Shown: positions 1 to 7,371, counted from the first letter of the stretch. The stretch is DNA of 27,540 bases from CAYIBZ01 sp964361795 (GCA_964361795.1 CAYIBZ010000006.1:1-27540), one strand, 5' to 3'. Translations and numbers: made by a program. Notes: generated by a model from the letters alone, not told the origin.

Positions 1-642
1 ATGCTTGTTTTGAGAGTAGATAAAACTGAAGATGATAAACCGATGTCAATGGAGGCGATGAATGCCATACTTGCAAAGCGATGGGAAAAAGAGAAAAAAG
101 GCGGCTTTCTTAACACAGCAGAAGGATGGAGAGACCGCGTGACCGGAAGCAAGGATTTTACCGAAGTAGTACCCCGCTCTGGCTGGGCCATTGTCGGGAA
201 AGGCCTACTCCCCGAATCGACAAGCAAAAACTACCTCGAACAAACCGATGTTATTGTGAGAGCACTCCGCGAGAAATCATTCAAAGACATTGAAATGCCC
301 GAAGAATACGAGGAAGCGATACGTGAATTTGAAGCGAACAAAGACAGGCTGACAAAGCTCATGAACGAAAACTGGCAGCAAGCCGCCAAAGAGCTTAGCG
401 AGCTTAAAATCAACCAGCTTACCAGACAATCAATCCAAGAAACCATCTACGATCTGGCCATGTATTACGACGTCAATGGCAAACGTTTACTGCCGGACAG
501 ATACACTTGGTCGAATTCGCGTGACACTGACGGCGAGCTCGTGGGCCTCGGCGACTTCGACGCGCGGGGCGTGCGGGGCAGGTCTTGGGCTCCCAACAGC
601 CGCCGTGGCGATAGCGGCGTTTCTCTCTCCCGCCGTCGCTAA
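1..642 (+). CDS. Hypothetical protein with DGR-type variable C-terminus (5' partial)
   Basis: Open from the first base to TAA at 640-642 (213 residues); the true start may lie upstream of the window. Residues about 1-160 are charged and helical and match no enzyme family I know. The last ~45 residues change character: a W-S-x-S motif, then D-G-x-L-V, G-D-F-D, W-x-P and a final G-V-S-L-S-R-R-R. I recall CPR hypothetical proteins with this spaced pattern and hypervariable positions between. In the sense strand A falls to about 9 of 101 bases in 541-641, against 25 of 60 in 301-360, and many tail codons are NNC (GAC, GGC, AGC, CGC, AAC). That fits AAC template codons after adenine-directed mutagenic homing. 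Inference: variable protein of a diversity-generating retroelement with a C-type-lectin-like tail. No reverse transcriptase or template repeat lies in the window. Confidence 0.6.
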   Translation: MLVLRVDKTEDDKPMSMEAMNAILAKRWEKEKKGGFLNTAEGWRDRVTGSKDFTEVVPRSGWAIVGKGLLPESTSKNYLEQTDVIVRALREKSFKDIEMPEEYEEAIREFEANKDRLTKLMNENWQQAAKELSELKINQLTRQSIQETIYDLAMYYDVNGKRLLPDRYTWSNSRDTDGELVGLGDFDARGVRGRSWAPNSRRGDSGVSLSRRR

Positions 643-676
643 AGCTATGGCGGGCAAGCCCGCTGTCGCTAAAGCT
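635..676 (+). repeat. 12-bp direct repeat flanking a small GC hairpin at the gene end
   Basis: GTCGCTAAAGCT occurs at 635-646, spanning the stop codon, and again at 665-676. Between the copies GCGGGC (650-655) and GCCCGC (658-663) form a tight hairpin. A hairpin just downstream of a variable region is a known recognition element in characterised DGRs. Whether this one serves that role is inference. Confidence 0.55.
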
Positions 677-691
677 TTTGTTCTTTTGGTT

Positions 692-719
692 AATCGCCCC
701 GCTAAGCGGGGCGATTTTT
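692..719 (+). terminator. Rho-independent terminator after the DGR-like gene
   Basis: An 11-bp GC-rich stem (692-702 with 706-716) has a 3-nt TAA loop and runs into five T residues. It separates the first gene from the DUF444-spoVR operon. Confidence 0.9.
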
Positions 720-741
720 ATTCTCCTTCTAGGTCATTTCA

Positions 742-767
742 CAGTACTTTCCCATGGGAAAGTACTG
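742..767. repeat. Perfect 26-bp palindrome
   Basis: CAGTACTTTCCCA is followed directly by its exact reverse complement, giving 13 bp on each side with no spacer. It lies downstream of the terminator and about 30-55 bp upstream of the likely promoter of the DUF444 gene. It could be an operator for a dimeric repressor or an RNA hairpin; the T-run needed for a terminator is absent. Confidence 0.8.
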
Positions 768-798
768 CTTGAAGAGTTAATAAAAATTTAGCGCGGGG

Positions 799-826
799 TT
801 TACTATAATTTTGAATCTGTTAAAAT
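799..826 (+). promoter_or_regulatory. Candidate promoter of the DUF444-spoVR operon
   Basis: TTTACT (799-804), 16-bp spacer, TAAAAT (821-826). An alternative -10 TATAAT at 804-809 has no clear -35. The leader would be about 20 nt and contains AAAGGAG just before the start. Confidence 0.45.
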
Positions 827-853
827 ACCAAACGGCTCGTTGAAAGGAGTAAA

Positions 854-1993
854 ATGGAAATTCGAAACGAAAGCAAGCGCGATTCCAATCCTCAATTAGA
901 CATTGATGTCCAGCGCCACAAAGCAAAAATCAGAGAAGAATTAAAAAAACGAATCAGCGCTTTGATATCAGACCAATCGTTGATTCCCATAGATAATTCT
1001 AAGATGGTGACGGTCAGAATACGCAGTTTAAAAGAATTCCGATTCGCGTTTCAGTCCGATGAAGAAAAAAAAGGCGGACGGTTAGTTCCCGGAGAAAGCG
1101 GAGACAAGAAAAAAAGGGCCAGTGCGGCCGGCGGCACCGTTGGAAGATTGGGTCCCGGCTCTAAAGAATATGACGCCAATTTCCGGCTGGATGAACTGAT
1201 AGAAATTATGCTGGATGATTTGGACGTTTTAGAGTTAATGAAAAATTTGGAAGGGACCCGGTACTTCAAAAACAAGATTGAGTTAATGGGAATCAGAAAG
1301 TCCGGAAGTTTTTCCAGACTGAATAAGAAGGCCACGGTAAAGAGAAAAATAGCCCGGGAAAGAGCTACGAAACAGCTTTCAAAGAAATTCATACCCGCTG
1401 ATTACCGTTATCGCCACTCTCGGGAAATGCCGGACGCCGATGAAAGAGCGGTGATCTTTCTGGTTAAAGATAAGTCTGGATCAATGGATAAAAATAAGCA
1501 TTATCTTGCCAAAGCGCTCTGCTATTGTTTTGTTCTCTATCTTCAAAAAACCGGCTACGAACACGTTGACATTTGCTTCATTAATCACGATGAAAGCGCC
1601 ACTGAATGCAGTGAAGAGGACTTTTTCGCGATGAAATCCGATGGGGGGACAAAATTGTCTTCCGGAACTAATAAAGTTTTGGAAATCATCAATGAAAAAT
1701 ACAGCCCCAAGGAATGGGACATTTACGTATGGCACGCTTCCGATGGCGAGAATACCGCTCAAGATAACGGCGATTTTGTTGACGCTATGGAAAATCTTTG
1801 CAAACTGGCCCACATGATCAATTATTGTGAAATTAACGCGACGACCGGATCGGTTTTGGGAAGCATAGGCAATATGCGGGACTTGGCAAGAAGGTTTAGC
1901 AATCTTCTGCTGTCAAAATTAGACGATAAAAATGATGTTAAAGAAATCTTGCGGGAATTTATTGCCAAATCTAACGAAAGGAGAAGGGGATAA
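854..1993 (+). CDS. DUF444 family protein (YeaH/YhbH), VWA domain
   Basis: 379 residues. The N-terminus is charged and basic, with a Gly-rich linker around 76-102. A von Willebrand A-type domain starts near 198 and contains the MIDAS motif D-K-S-G-S-M (206-211), a threonine in D-G-G-T (263-266) and S-D-G-E-N (296-300). This is the family layout of E. coli YeaH and Bacillus YhbH, which normally sit with the PrkA kinase and SpoVR/YcgB and are linked to stationary-phase, stress or sporulation responses. The biochemical role is not settled. AAAGGAG precedes the ATG. The TAA stop shares one base with the spoVR ATG, so the two are translationally coupled. No prkA lies next to it; the upstream gene is unrelated and separated by a terminator. 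Confidence 0.9.
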   Translation: MEIRNESKRDSNPQLDIDVQRHKAKIREELKKRISALISDQSLIPIDNSKMVTVRIRSLKEFRFAFQSDEEKKGGRLVPGESGDKKKRASAAGGTVGRLGPGSKEYDANFRLDELIEIMLDDLDVLELMKNLEGTRYFKNKIELMGIRKSGSFSRLNKKATVKRKIARERATKQLSKKFIPADYRYRHSREMPDADERAVIFLVKDKSGSMDKNKHYLAKALCYCFVLYLQKTGYEHVDICFINHDESATECSEEDFFAMKSDGGTKLSSGTNKVLEIINEKYSPKEWDIYVWHASDGENTAQDNGDFVDAMENLCKLAHMINYCEINATTGSVLGSIGNMRDLARRFSNLLLSKLDDKNDVKEILREFIAKSNERRRG

Positions 1994-3288
1994 TGGACAA
2001 TCTCAAAGCCCTAAAAGATTGGCTCTTAAAAGTAGAAGAAATCGCCAAAAACTTAGGATTAGAATTCGTTCCTCAAGAGTTTGTGATCTGCAACAACGAA
2101 CAAATGGTTGAGCGCCAAGCGCATCACGGCGGGTACAATCTCTATCCGCATTGGAGCTTCGGAAAAGCCAAATTCATTACCCGGATCTTGTATGACCATC
2201 GCTTCAGTTTTTTGCCGAATGAGATTGTCATTAATACCAATCCCTGTACGGCATTTATGCTGGAGACTAATCCGATTGTGGACAACATTATGATCGGCGG
2301 CCATGTTTATGCCCATAACGATTTCTTTAATCGCAATGTCGCTTTTCGCTTGAATCGCCCAGAGTTGATTCAAACTAAGCTAAAGCGCGGCTCGCAATTA
2401 ATCCAGCGATGCGTGGAAAATCCAAAATTCGGCTCGTCTAGGGTAGAAAAACTGATTGACGCGGCTCATGGCGCGTTTTTTCTGTTTGACGAACATGGCA
2501 ATCATTTTATTGATTTTGCTATTAGGAATTTCCGAAATTTGAGCGCGATAGATCAGGAAATTTTGGAAGTAATCAAAGCCTTAGCCATCCATCTCTGGCC
2601 AATCGCCGAAACCAAGATAATGAATGAAGGGTGGGCGAGTTACTGGCATTTTCGGACGCTAAGATTGCTGTCTGATAAATTAATTGAGACTTTCGGAGCC
2701 GATGCTTACCACGAGGCAATAAAAATGCATCTAAGAGTAATTAAAATGCCCAGATCGTTTCTTGATATCAATCCTTATAGAATCGGATTTTATACCTGGA
2801 ACAAGGCCAGAAAAGAATTGGGTTCCGAAAAAGAACTTTTTAGAGTTCGCAAGAATTACACCGATGAAGAATTTCTGGAAGAATTCTTTAATAATAAGGA
2901 TGGATTTATTCATGAAAATTTCATTAAGCCGTTTATCGTGGAAAACGCCAGCAAACGAATTTTCGTAGAATCTCAATTGCGGCAAATGGCCGATCAGTAT
3001 CGGGACAATGTTCTTAAGGCTAGAGCCGACAAACTCTACCCGAAATTTGACTTCGCGATTGAACCGCTGGGTTTAGTCCAATGCCTCGTTCTGCGGCACA
3101 TATTTGACGGACGGGTGCTAGACTCGGAAATGGCGCAGGGGACGATGAAGCTGATACATTATATCTGGAAAGGGCCTATCCGATTGGAAACTAAATCAAT
3201 TTCCAAGCGGCGCCAACATGGGAAATACATTACAAAAGACAAAATTATCGTTTGCAATCAGCTTGGCGATGTTGAAGAGAGAGAATAA
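1993..3288 (+). CDS. spoVR: SpoVR family protein
   Basis: 431 residues, shorter than E. coli YcgB (about 510). Family motifs visible are H-H-G-G-Y-N-x-Y-P-H-W-S-F-G-K (44-58), the segment ending H-V-Y-A-H-N-D-F-F (104-112) and N-E-G-W-A-S-Y-W-H (211-219). SpoVR is needed for spore cortex formation in Bacillus, but homologues are widespread in non-sporulating bacteria with DUF444 and PrkA; no enzymatic activity is firmly established. The start overlaps the DUF444 stop, with AAAGGAG at 1977-1983. It ends before a 9-bp hairpin and a strong bidirectional terminator. The SD signals and strand differ from the neighbouring minus-strand core genes, which may reflect separate acquisition. Confidence 0.9.
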   Translation: MDNLKALKDWLLKVEEIAKNLGLEFVPQEFVICNNEQMVERQAHHGGYNLYPHWSFGKAKFITRILYDHRFSFLPNEIVINTNPCTAFMLETNPIVDNIMIGGHVYAHNDFFNRNVAFRLNRPELIQTKLKRGSQLIQRCVENPKFGSSRVEKLIDAAHGAFFLFDEHGNHFIDFAIRNFRNLSAIDQEILEVIKALAIHLWPIAETKIMNEGWASYWHFRTLRLLSDKLIETFGADAYHEAIKMHLRVIKMPRSFLDINPYRIGFYTWNKARKELGSEKELFRVRKNYTDEEFLEEFFNNKDGFIHENFIKPFIVENASKRIFVESQLRQMADQYRDNVLKARADKLYPKFDFAIEPLGLVQCLVLRHIFDGRVLDSEMAQGTMKLIHYIWKGPIRLETKSISKRRQHGKYITKDKIIVCNQLGDVEERE

Positions 3289-3291
3289 CTT

Positions 3292-3323
3292 ATCTGTCGC
3301 CCAATATACATTTTGCGACAGAT
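3292..3323 (+). repeat. Stem-loop just after spoVR stop
   Basis: ATCTGTCGC (3292-3300) pairs with GCGACAGAT (3315-3323): a 9-bp stem with a 14-nt loop starting 3 nt after the stop codon. There is no T-run, so it is more likely a 3'-end stabiliser than a terminator. Confidence 0.6.
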
Positions 3324-3338
3324 GATACTAAAGAAACA

Positions 3339-3366
3339 AAAGACTCCGATACCCATCGGAGTCTTT
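3339..3366. terminator. Bidirectional terminator between convergent genes
   Basis: AAAGACTCCGAT (3339-3350) is perfectly complementary to 3355-3366 with a 4-nt loop. A-rich and T-rich flanks allow termination in both directions, for spoVR from the left and the 3377-3814 gene from the right. Confidence 0.85.
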
Positions 3367-3376
3367 ATTATTTCTC

Positions 3377-3814
3377 TTACAGTCCTTCTTTATATTTTCT
3401 TATAGCTTGCGTTACTTGAGAATCACGCGCCAAATCCTCTACGAACAAAATATGGTCTTGATTGATTCTCATCATATCTTCCGGCTTATGTAATTCAACA
3501 GTGCCAAGCTTGGCTAAGCTAAGCTGTTGCTGGGGCTCCTGCTTCTTCCCCTGCACTGGCTGTAAAACTTCATTGACTCGGAGGTAATAAACATCAGTCA
3601 AGGTCGGGAAATCAGAATTTAAGCCTGATAATTTGCCAAAGTATACCTGACCGTTAGTCAAAAATACCGCCTGATAAGAACTATTCGCCAAAAAAGGCAC
3701 GGACAGAGAAAAGCCATTTTGCATTAAGTAATAAACCAGCAAACCCAGCAATAAAACTGCTAATAACACCAAAACAACCCAAAAAACTTTTTTAGACGAT
3801 TTTCCTTGTTCCAT
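3377..3814 (-). CDS. Small single-pass membrane protein, CPR-type hypothetical
   Basis: 145 residues. A short basic N-terminus (K7, K8) precedes one strong transmembrane segment at about 10-31, then an extracytoplasmic domain. The domain contains Y-Q-A-V-F-L-T-N-G-Q-V-Y-F-G-K-L and later L-x-L-x-K-L-G, E-L-H and a segment ending in F-V-E-D-L. I recall this combination as a recurrent uncharacterised family in Parcubacteria and related CPR; no function is known to me. Topology suggests N-in with the soluble part outside. Its own promoter lies directly upstream with only 8 nt between the -10 box and the ATG. It is convergent with spoVR and separated from map by a large palindrome, so it is probably monocistronic. 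Confidence 0.8.
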   Translation of the reverse strand: MEQGKSSKKVFWVVLVLLAVLLLGLLVYYLMQNGFSLSVPFLANSSYQAVFLTNGQVYFGKLSGLNSDFPTLTDVYYLRVNEVLQPVQGKKQEPQQQLSLAKLGTVELHKPEDMMRINQDHILFVEDLARDSQVTQAIRKYKEGL

Positions 3815-3822
3815 AATAGTAA

Positions 3823-3851
3823 ATTTTAAATATTATCAATAGGGAAGTCAA
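3823..3851 (-). promoter_or_regulatory. Promoter of the 3377-3814 gene, near-leaderless
   Basis: Read on the minus strand: TTGACT (3846-3851), 17-bp spacer, TAAAAT (3823-3828), then 8 nt to the ATG at 3814. Transcription would start within about 0-3 nt of the start codon, and no Shine-Dalgarno site is present. Confidence 0.65.
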
Positions 3852-3861
3852 ATAGTCTAAT

Positions 3862-3870
3862 TGTGGATAA
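3862..3870 (-). promoter_or_regulatory. TTATCCACA (DnaA-box-like) upstream of a promoter
   Basis: An exact match to the consensus DnaA box on the minus strand, 10 bp upstream of the -35 element at 3846-3851. The same nonamer sits just upstream of the promoter at 25793-25821. Confidence 0.4.
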
Positions 3871-3884
3871 CTCGCTCCTCTATT

Positions 3885-4153
3885 GGAGAGTAGGATTCTA
3901 ACCAGAATCAGATTGAGAAGTCAAAAAATGAGGTGATTTCAAGGCGCGACGACGAAATTGTACCTGTTGGCACATTGAGGAGGAGCAACGAAGAAATCGC
4001 CCATTTTTTGACTTCCCGCTTGGCGGAGCGAATTCAACGAATCTTCTTTGTCGCTCGTCGCTCACGTACCACAAGGTACGCATCGCTCCTCGCTTCGTGA
4101 ATCTTCGCCGAATTCGCTTCGCTCAACTGATTCTGGTTTGGATCCTACTCTCC
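3885..4153. repeat. Large nested palindromic intergenic element (~270 bp)
   Basis: The outer arms, 3885-3911 and 4127-4153, are reverse complements at 25 of 27 positions; the right arm touches the map stop codon. Inside, 3917-3940 and 3993-4015 form a second long stem sharing GAAGTCAAAAAATG and GATTTC. A third sub-domain (about 4016-4126) has CGTACC-ACAA-GGTACG (4065-4080) and short repeats of TCGCT. No credible ORF is present. As RNA it would fold into a branched rod after map. It may be a MITE-like or REP-like element, or a complex 3' structure. Confidence 0.75.
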
Positions 4154-4914
4154 TAAATCAGGGTTAGAATCTCCGGACCTCTAACGGTGATGGCTACGGT
4201 GTGTTCAAAATGAGCGGACAAACTGCCGTCGGCGGTTGCGAAACTATCGTCTTTTAAAATAAGAGTTTTAGAGGTGCCGGCGCTGACCATTGGCTCAATC
4301 GCCAAAACCAATCCCTCGGAAAGCTCCATCCCCTTTCCTTTTTGGCCATTATTAAAAACACTCGGGTCTTCGTGAAGTTCTTTGCCGATCCCGTGGCCAG
4401 TCAAACCTTCTACTACAGAAAAGCCAAATTTACTGACACAGTTTTTGATAGCCCAGCCGATATCTCCTAAAGTGTTTCCAGGTTTAGCTTCTTTGATGCC
4501 CGCGTATAAAGATTTTTCCGTGGCGTTAATTAACTTTCTTGCTTCTGGATCAATATTGCCGATCCCGACTGTCCAGGCCGCGTCGGCGTAATAGCCATCG
4601 TAAATTACTCCAAAATCAAGCTTTAAAATGTCGCCGGAAACAAGCTTATAGCTGGCGGGGATGCCGTGGACTATAATTTCATTGACTGAAGCGCAAATAG
4701 AACAAGGATAGGGCTTTTTTGCGCCATAAGGCCGATAACCTAAAAAAGCCGGTCTTCCACCGGCTTTTTGTATTAATTCTTGAGCTAATTGGTCTAGGAA
4801 TTTCAACGCCACTCCTTCTTCCGCTCTGGCAATAATCACCTTTGCCACTTTTGCCAATATCGCTCCGGCTTTGCGGATTTTGTCAATTTCTTCTTTGGTT
4901 TTTAGAGTTACCAT
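4153..4914 (-). CDS. map: Methionine aminopeptidase, type I
   Basis: 253 residues, normal length for a type I enzyme. It removes the N-terminal Met from nascent proteins in the cytoplasm. The five metal ligands of the pita-bread fold are visible: D100 (L-D-F-G), D111 (Y-A-D-A), H174 (T-G-H-G-I-G), E207 (I-E-P-M) and E237 (F-E-H-T). Substrate-pocket H83 and H181 are also present. It starts 4 bp after the adk stop, so the two form an adk-map pair as in many bacterial spc operons. No Shine-Dalgarno site is seen. Downstream, where infA, rpmJ, rpsM and rpoA often follow, there is only the large palindrome, so the alpha operon lies elsewhere. Confidence 0.95.
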   Translation of the reverse strand: MVTLKTKEEIDKIRKAGAILAKVAKVIIARAEEGVALKFLDQLAQELIQKAGGRPAFLGYRPYGAKKPYPCSICASVNEIIVHGIPASYKLVSGDILKLDFGVIYDGYYADAAWTVGIGNIDPEARKLINATEKSLYAGIKEAKPGNTLGDIGWAIKNCVSKFGFSVVEGLTGHGIGKELHEDPSVFNNGQKGKGMELSEGLVLAIEPMVSAGTSKTLILKDDSFATADGSLSAHFEHTVAITVRGPEILTLI

Positions 4915-4918
4915 TAAC

Positions 4919-5608
4919 TTAGATTTTCAATTTCCGTTTAATATCTTCATGAACTTGAAACGGCAATGCTTCGCCGTCAATCTCCAATATCTTATAGCCC
5001 TTTTTCTTTAATTCCGCGAGGATTGGCTTGGTCCGTTTTTCGTATTCTTTTAAGCGAACTTTGATTACTTTCGGGTCGTCCAAAGTTCTGGTTCTTAATT
5101 TCGCTCCGCAAATCGGACAAATCGTGTGGCGATGAGTCGTGTCGTTATATAAAATCGCTGTCGCGCACGCCGAACAGACTTTCCTGTTACTGTTGCGAAA
5201 AATTGAACTGTTTGGCCGCACTTTTAACAAAACCACGAAAATATTTTCCTTGCCGTAAGCCCGCTCTAACACTTCAATCAAACCGGATTCGTTCTTATCT
5301 CCAAACGCTTCATACAAAGTTCTCGGCGAACCGCTGTACACAATACTGAAATTCGCTTTGGCAATTTCTTGAGTTTTTTCTTTGACAATGCTCAAAACCC
5401 AAGATGGAGTTAATAATTTCCCTGCGTCAAACAATTTCCCTTCTCTTTTAATGACCGGGTCTGTTCGCTGGTTCGGATCGTTAACTAACTGCTCCAGATA
5501 TTTTCCGGTGTCAAAGTGCGTAAAACCCTTAGCCCAAGAAAGCAGATTGGCTTGCGTCCCCTTCCCTGCCCCGGGCGCTCCGTAAATTATGACCGCTTTT
5601 TTGACCAT
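4919..5608 (-). CDS. adk: Adenylate kinase (zinc-LID type)
   Basis: 229 residues from the ATG at 5608; a longer reading from 5638 would only add residues before the family start M-V-K-K-A-V-I-I-Y-G. It interconverts ATP plus AMP and 2 ADP. The P-loop G-A-P-G-A-G-K-G-T is at 10-18 and the LID carries four cysteines (C145, C148, C164, C167), expected to bind zinc. The usual D-G-F-P-R motif reads S-G-S-P-R (92-96), an atypical change in the AMP-binding region, so a divergent nucleotide-kinase activity cannot be excluded. It lies between secY and map, but a terminator follows secY, so adk-map may have its own or readthrough transcription. Confidence 0.85.
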   Translation of the reverse strand: MVKKAVIIYGAPGAGKGTQANLLSWAKGFTHFDTGKYLEQLVNDPNQRTDPVIKREGKLFDAGKLLTPSWVLSIVKEKTQEIAKANFSIVYSGSPRTLYEAFGDKNESGLIEVLERAYGKENIFVVLLKVRPNSSIFRNSNRKVCSACATAILYNDTTHRHTICPICGAKLRTRTLDDPKVIKVRLKEYEKRTKPILAELKKKGYKILEIDGEALPFQVHEDIKRKLKI

Positions 5609-5660
5609 AGAAAATATTCTAGCATAAATCCCATACATAAATCTAGATTATGTTTGGGAT

Positions 5661-5687
5661 AAAAAAATCTCCGATGGCCATCGGAGA
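5661..5687 (-). terminator. Terminator after secY
   Basis: TCTCCGATGGCCATCGGAGA (5668-5687) is a perfect 20-bp palindrome. On the minus strand it is followed by seven T residues. It lies 10 nt after the secY stop and before adk. Confidence 0.9.
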
Positions 5688-5697
5688 AATTCAAGGA

Positions 5698-6966
5698 TTA
5701 AACGTTGTCGTATTCTCTAATCGCCAGTTGAGAGTCAATTTGTTTAATAGACTCCAGGGCAACTGAAACTACGATTAAAAGCGCGGTGCCGCCGATAGTG
5801 AGAGTTTGGACTCCTGTTAAAATTTGAGTTAAGTTCGGCAAAACCGCTATTAGGCCTAAGAATAACGCGCCGAACAGGGTAATTCTATGAGTTAATTTGG
5901 ATAGAAAATTCGCCGTTGGCTCTCCCGGCCGAATCCCCGGAACGAAGCCGCCATTTTGCTGTAAATTCTTAGAAATTTCTTTTGGCTCAAAGGTAATAGA
6001 AGTATAGAAATAAGTAAAAACCACGACTAAGCCAAAATACACGGCGCTGTAAATCAATTGATTGCCCAAAAACTGGTTAACCAAATTTTGCAGTCTTATG
6101 GAAAAATCCGAAGACGCGATAGATAAAATCTGGCTCAAAAATTGCGGAAACAATAAAATAGAAATCGCGAAAATAATGGGAATGACCCCGGCTTGATTAA
6201 TTTTTAGAGGCAGGTAGCTGGCAACTCCCCCAAAAACTTTATTCCCTCTTATGCGCTTCGCGTAAGAAACCGGAATTTTTCTTTCGCCCTCATTAACAAA
6301 CACCACGCCGGCAATAATCACTACGCTTAGCGCGACAAAAGCGATATAGGTTGGCAATAGGGCGGGATCATAAGAAAAAATTACGTTGCGAACCACGCTG
6401 GGCAAACCGCCGACAATGCCGGCAAAAATAATGAAAGAAATTCCGCTGCCCAGTTTTTGCTCTCCTATTAATTCGCCGATCCAAGTCAAAATAACGCTTC
6501 CGGTAGTTATTATTAAAACATTCTGCAAAAGATCGGATAAGTTTAAGCTCCCGATAATTTGCTGGCTGGCTAATAAATTAAGAAAACCATAAGACTGGAG
6601 CGCCGCTAGAGGAACGGTTAAATAGCGAGAGTAGCGATTAAATTTTGCCCGACCCGCTGACCCTTCTTCGTAATACATCTTCTTCAAAGAAGGAAAAATC
6701 ATGGTCAAAAGCTGTAAAATAATAGTCGCGGTAATATAGGGTCCGACGCCAAGCATCATTATGGAAAGATTGGATAACCCGCCTCCAGAGAATAAATTAA
6801 AAAAACCAAACAGCTGGTTAGAATTCAAAAACGCGCTCAAACGAGCGGCATCAATGCCAGGAATCGGGATTGCCGCCATCAGCCGGAAAGCAATCAAACC
6901 GACGACAATCCATAATATTTTCCTTCGGATGTCCGGAACTCGGAATATTTGTAAAAACCTGTTCAT
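5698..6966 (-). CDS. secY: Preprotein translocase subunit SecY
   Basis: 422 residues, normal length, with about ten transmembrane helices. It forms the protein-conducting channel of the Sec translocon in the cytoplasmic membrane with SecE and SecG. Visible family features are the N-terminal R-x-K-I-L-W start, the plug-region I-P-I-P-G-I-D, the Gly-rich F-N-L-F-S-G-G-G-L segment, G-P-Y-I-T-A-T-I-I-L-Q-L-L and the cytosolic loop F-Y-T-S-I-T-F-E-P. It starts 2 bp after the rplO stop and is followed by a strong terminator, so it is the last gene of the spc transcript. A weak AAAGG lies upstream of the ATG. Confidence 0.97.
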   Translation of the reverse strand: MNRFLQIFRVPDIRRKILWIVVGLIAFRLMAAIPIPGIDAARLSAFLNSNQLFGFFNLFSGGGLSNLSIMMLGVGPYITATIILQLLTMIFPSLKKMYYEEGSAGRAKFNRYSRYLTVPLAALQSYGFLNLLASQQIIGSLNLSDLLQNVLIITTGSVILTWIGELIGEQKLGSGISFIIFAGIVGGLPSVVRNVIFSYDPALLPTYIAFVALSVVIIAGVVFVNEGERKIPVSYAKRIRGNKVFGGVASYLPLKINQAGVIPIIFAISILLFPQFLSQILSIASSDFSIRLQNLVNQFLGNQLIYSAVYFGLVVVFTYFYTSITFEPKEISKNLQQNGGFVPGIRPGEPTANFLSKLTHRITLFGALFLGLIAVLPNLTQILTGVQTLTIGGTALLIVVSVALESIKQIDSQLAIREYDNV

Positions 6967-6968
6967 TG

Positions 6969-7367
6969 TTATTCAACCTTTCCTCCCGCCGCTTCAATTT
7001 TTTCCTTAGCCGATTTTGAGACCTTAACGCCTCTTAGCGTAATGGGCATTTTAAGATCGCCATTGCCAAGAACTTTTACATTTCTTCCTAACAATTCGGA
7101 GCCAATAACACTGCCTGACTTAAACTTGGCGGCCAGATCGCCAACATTAATAACGTCCATCTTCTTGCTAAGAGGTTTATTATTAAAACCGCGCAGTTTA
7201 GGCAAACGTTGGAGTAAATCTCGCTCCGCCGGACGAATCCTATGGCCAGATCGGGATTTTTGGCCCTTTTGTCCCCTGCCGGAAGTACTGCCGCGTTTTC
7301 CTCCTCTGCCAACGCGCGGTTTCTTTTCGGCTAATGGATGCCGTCTTTGTAAGTTGTGTAATTGCAT
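6969..7367 (-). CDS. rplO: 50S ribosomal protein L15
   Basis: 132 residues, slightly shorter than the usual ~145. The basic Gly-rich N-terminus (R-V-G-R-G-G-K-R-G, G-R-G-Q-K-G-Q) is typical of L15, which threads into 23S rRNA and joins late in 50S assembly. It begins 4 bp after the rpsE stop: there is no room for rpmD (L30), which normally sits here in bacteria. Confidence 0.95.
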   Translation of the reverse strand: MQLHNLQRRHPLAEKKPRVGRGGKRGSTSGRGQKGQKSRSGHRIRPAERDLLQRLPKLRGFNNKPLSKKMDVINVGDLAAKFKSGSVIGSELLGRNVKVLGNGDLKMPITLRGVKVSKSAKEKIEAAGGKVE

Positions 7368-7371
7368 AATA

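Noticed and set aside
476..772. 98-codon frame overlapping the end of the first gene
   Set aside because: It runs through the terminator and the 26-bp palindrome and has no family match; its length comes from the GC-rich variable tail.
3898..4083. 61-codon frame in the large palindrome
   Set aside because: It is produced by the inverted-repeat DNA, has no family resemblance and no translation signal.
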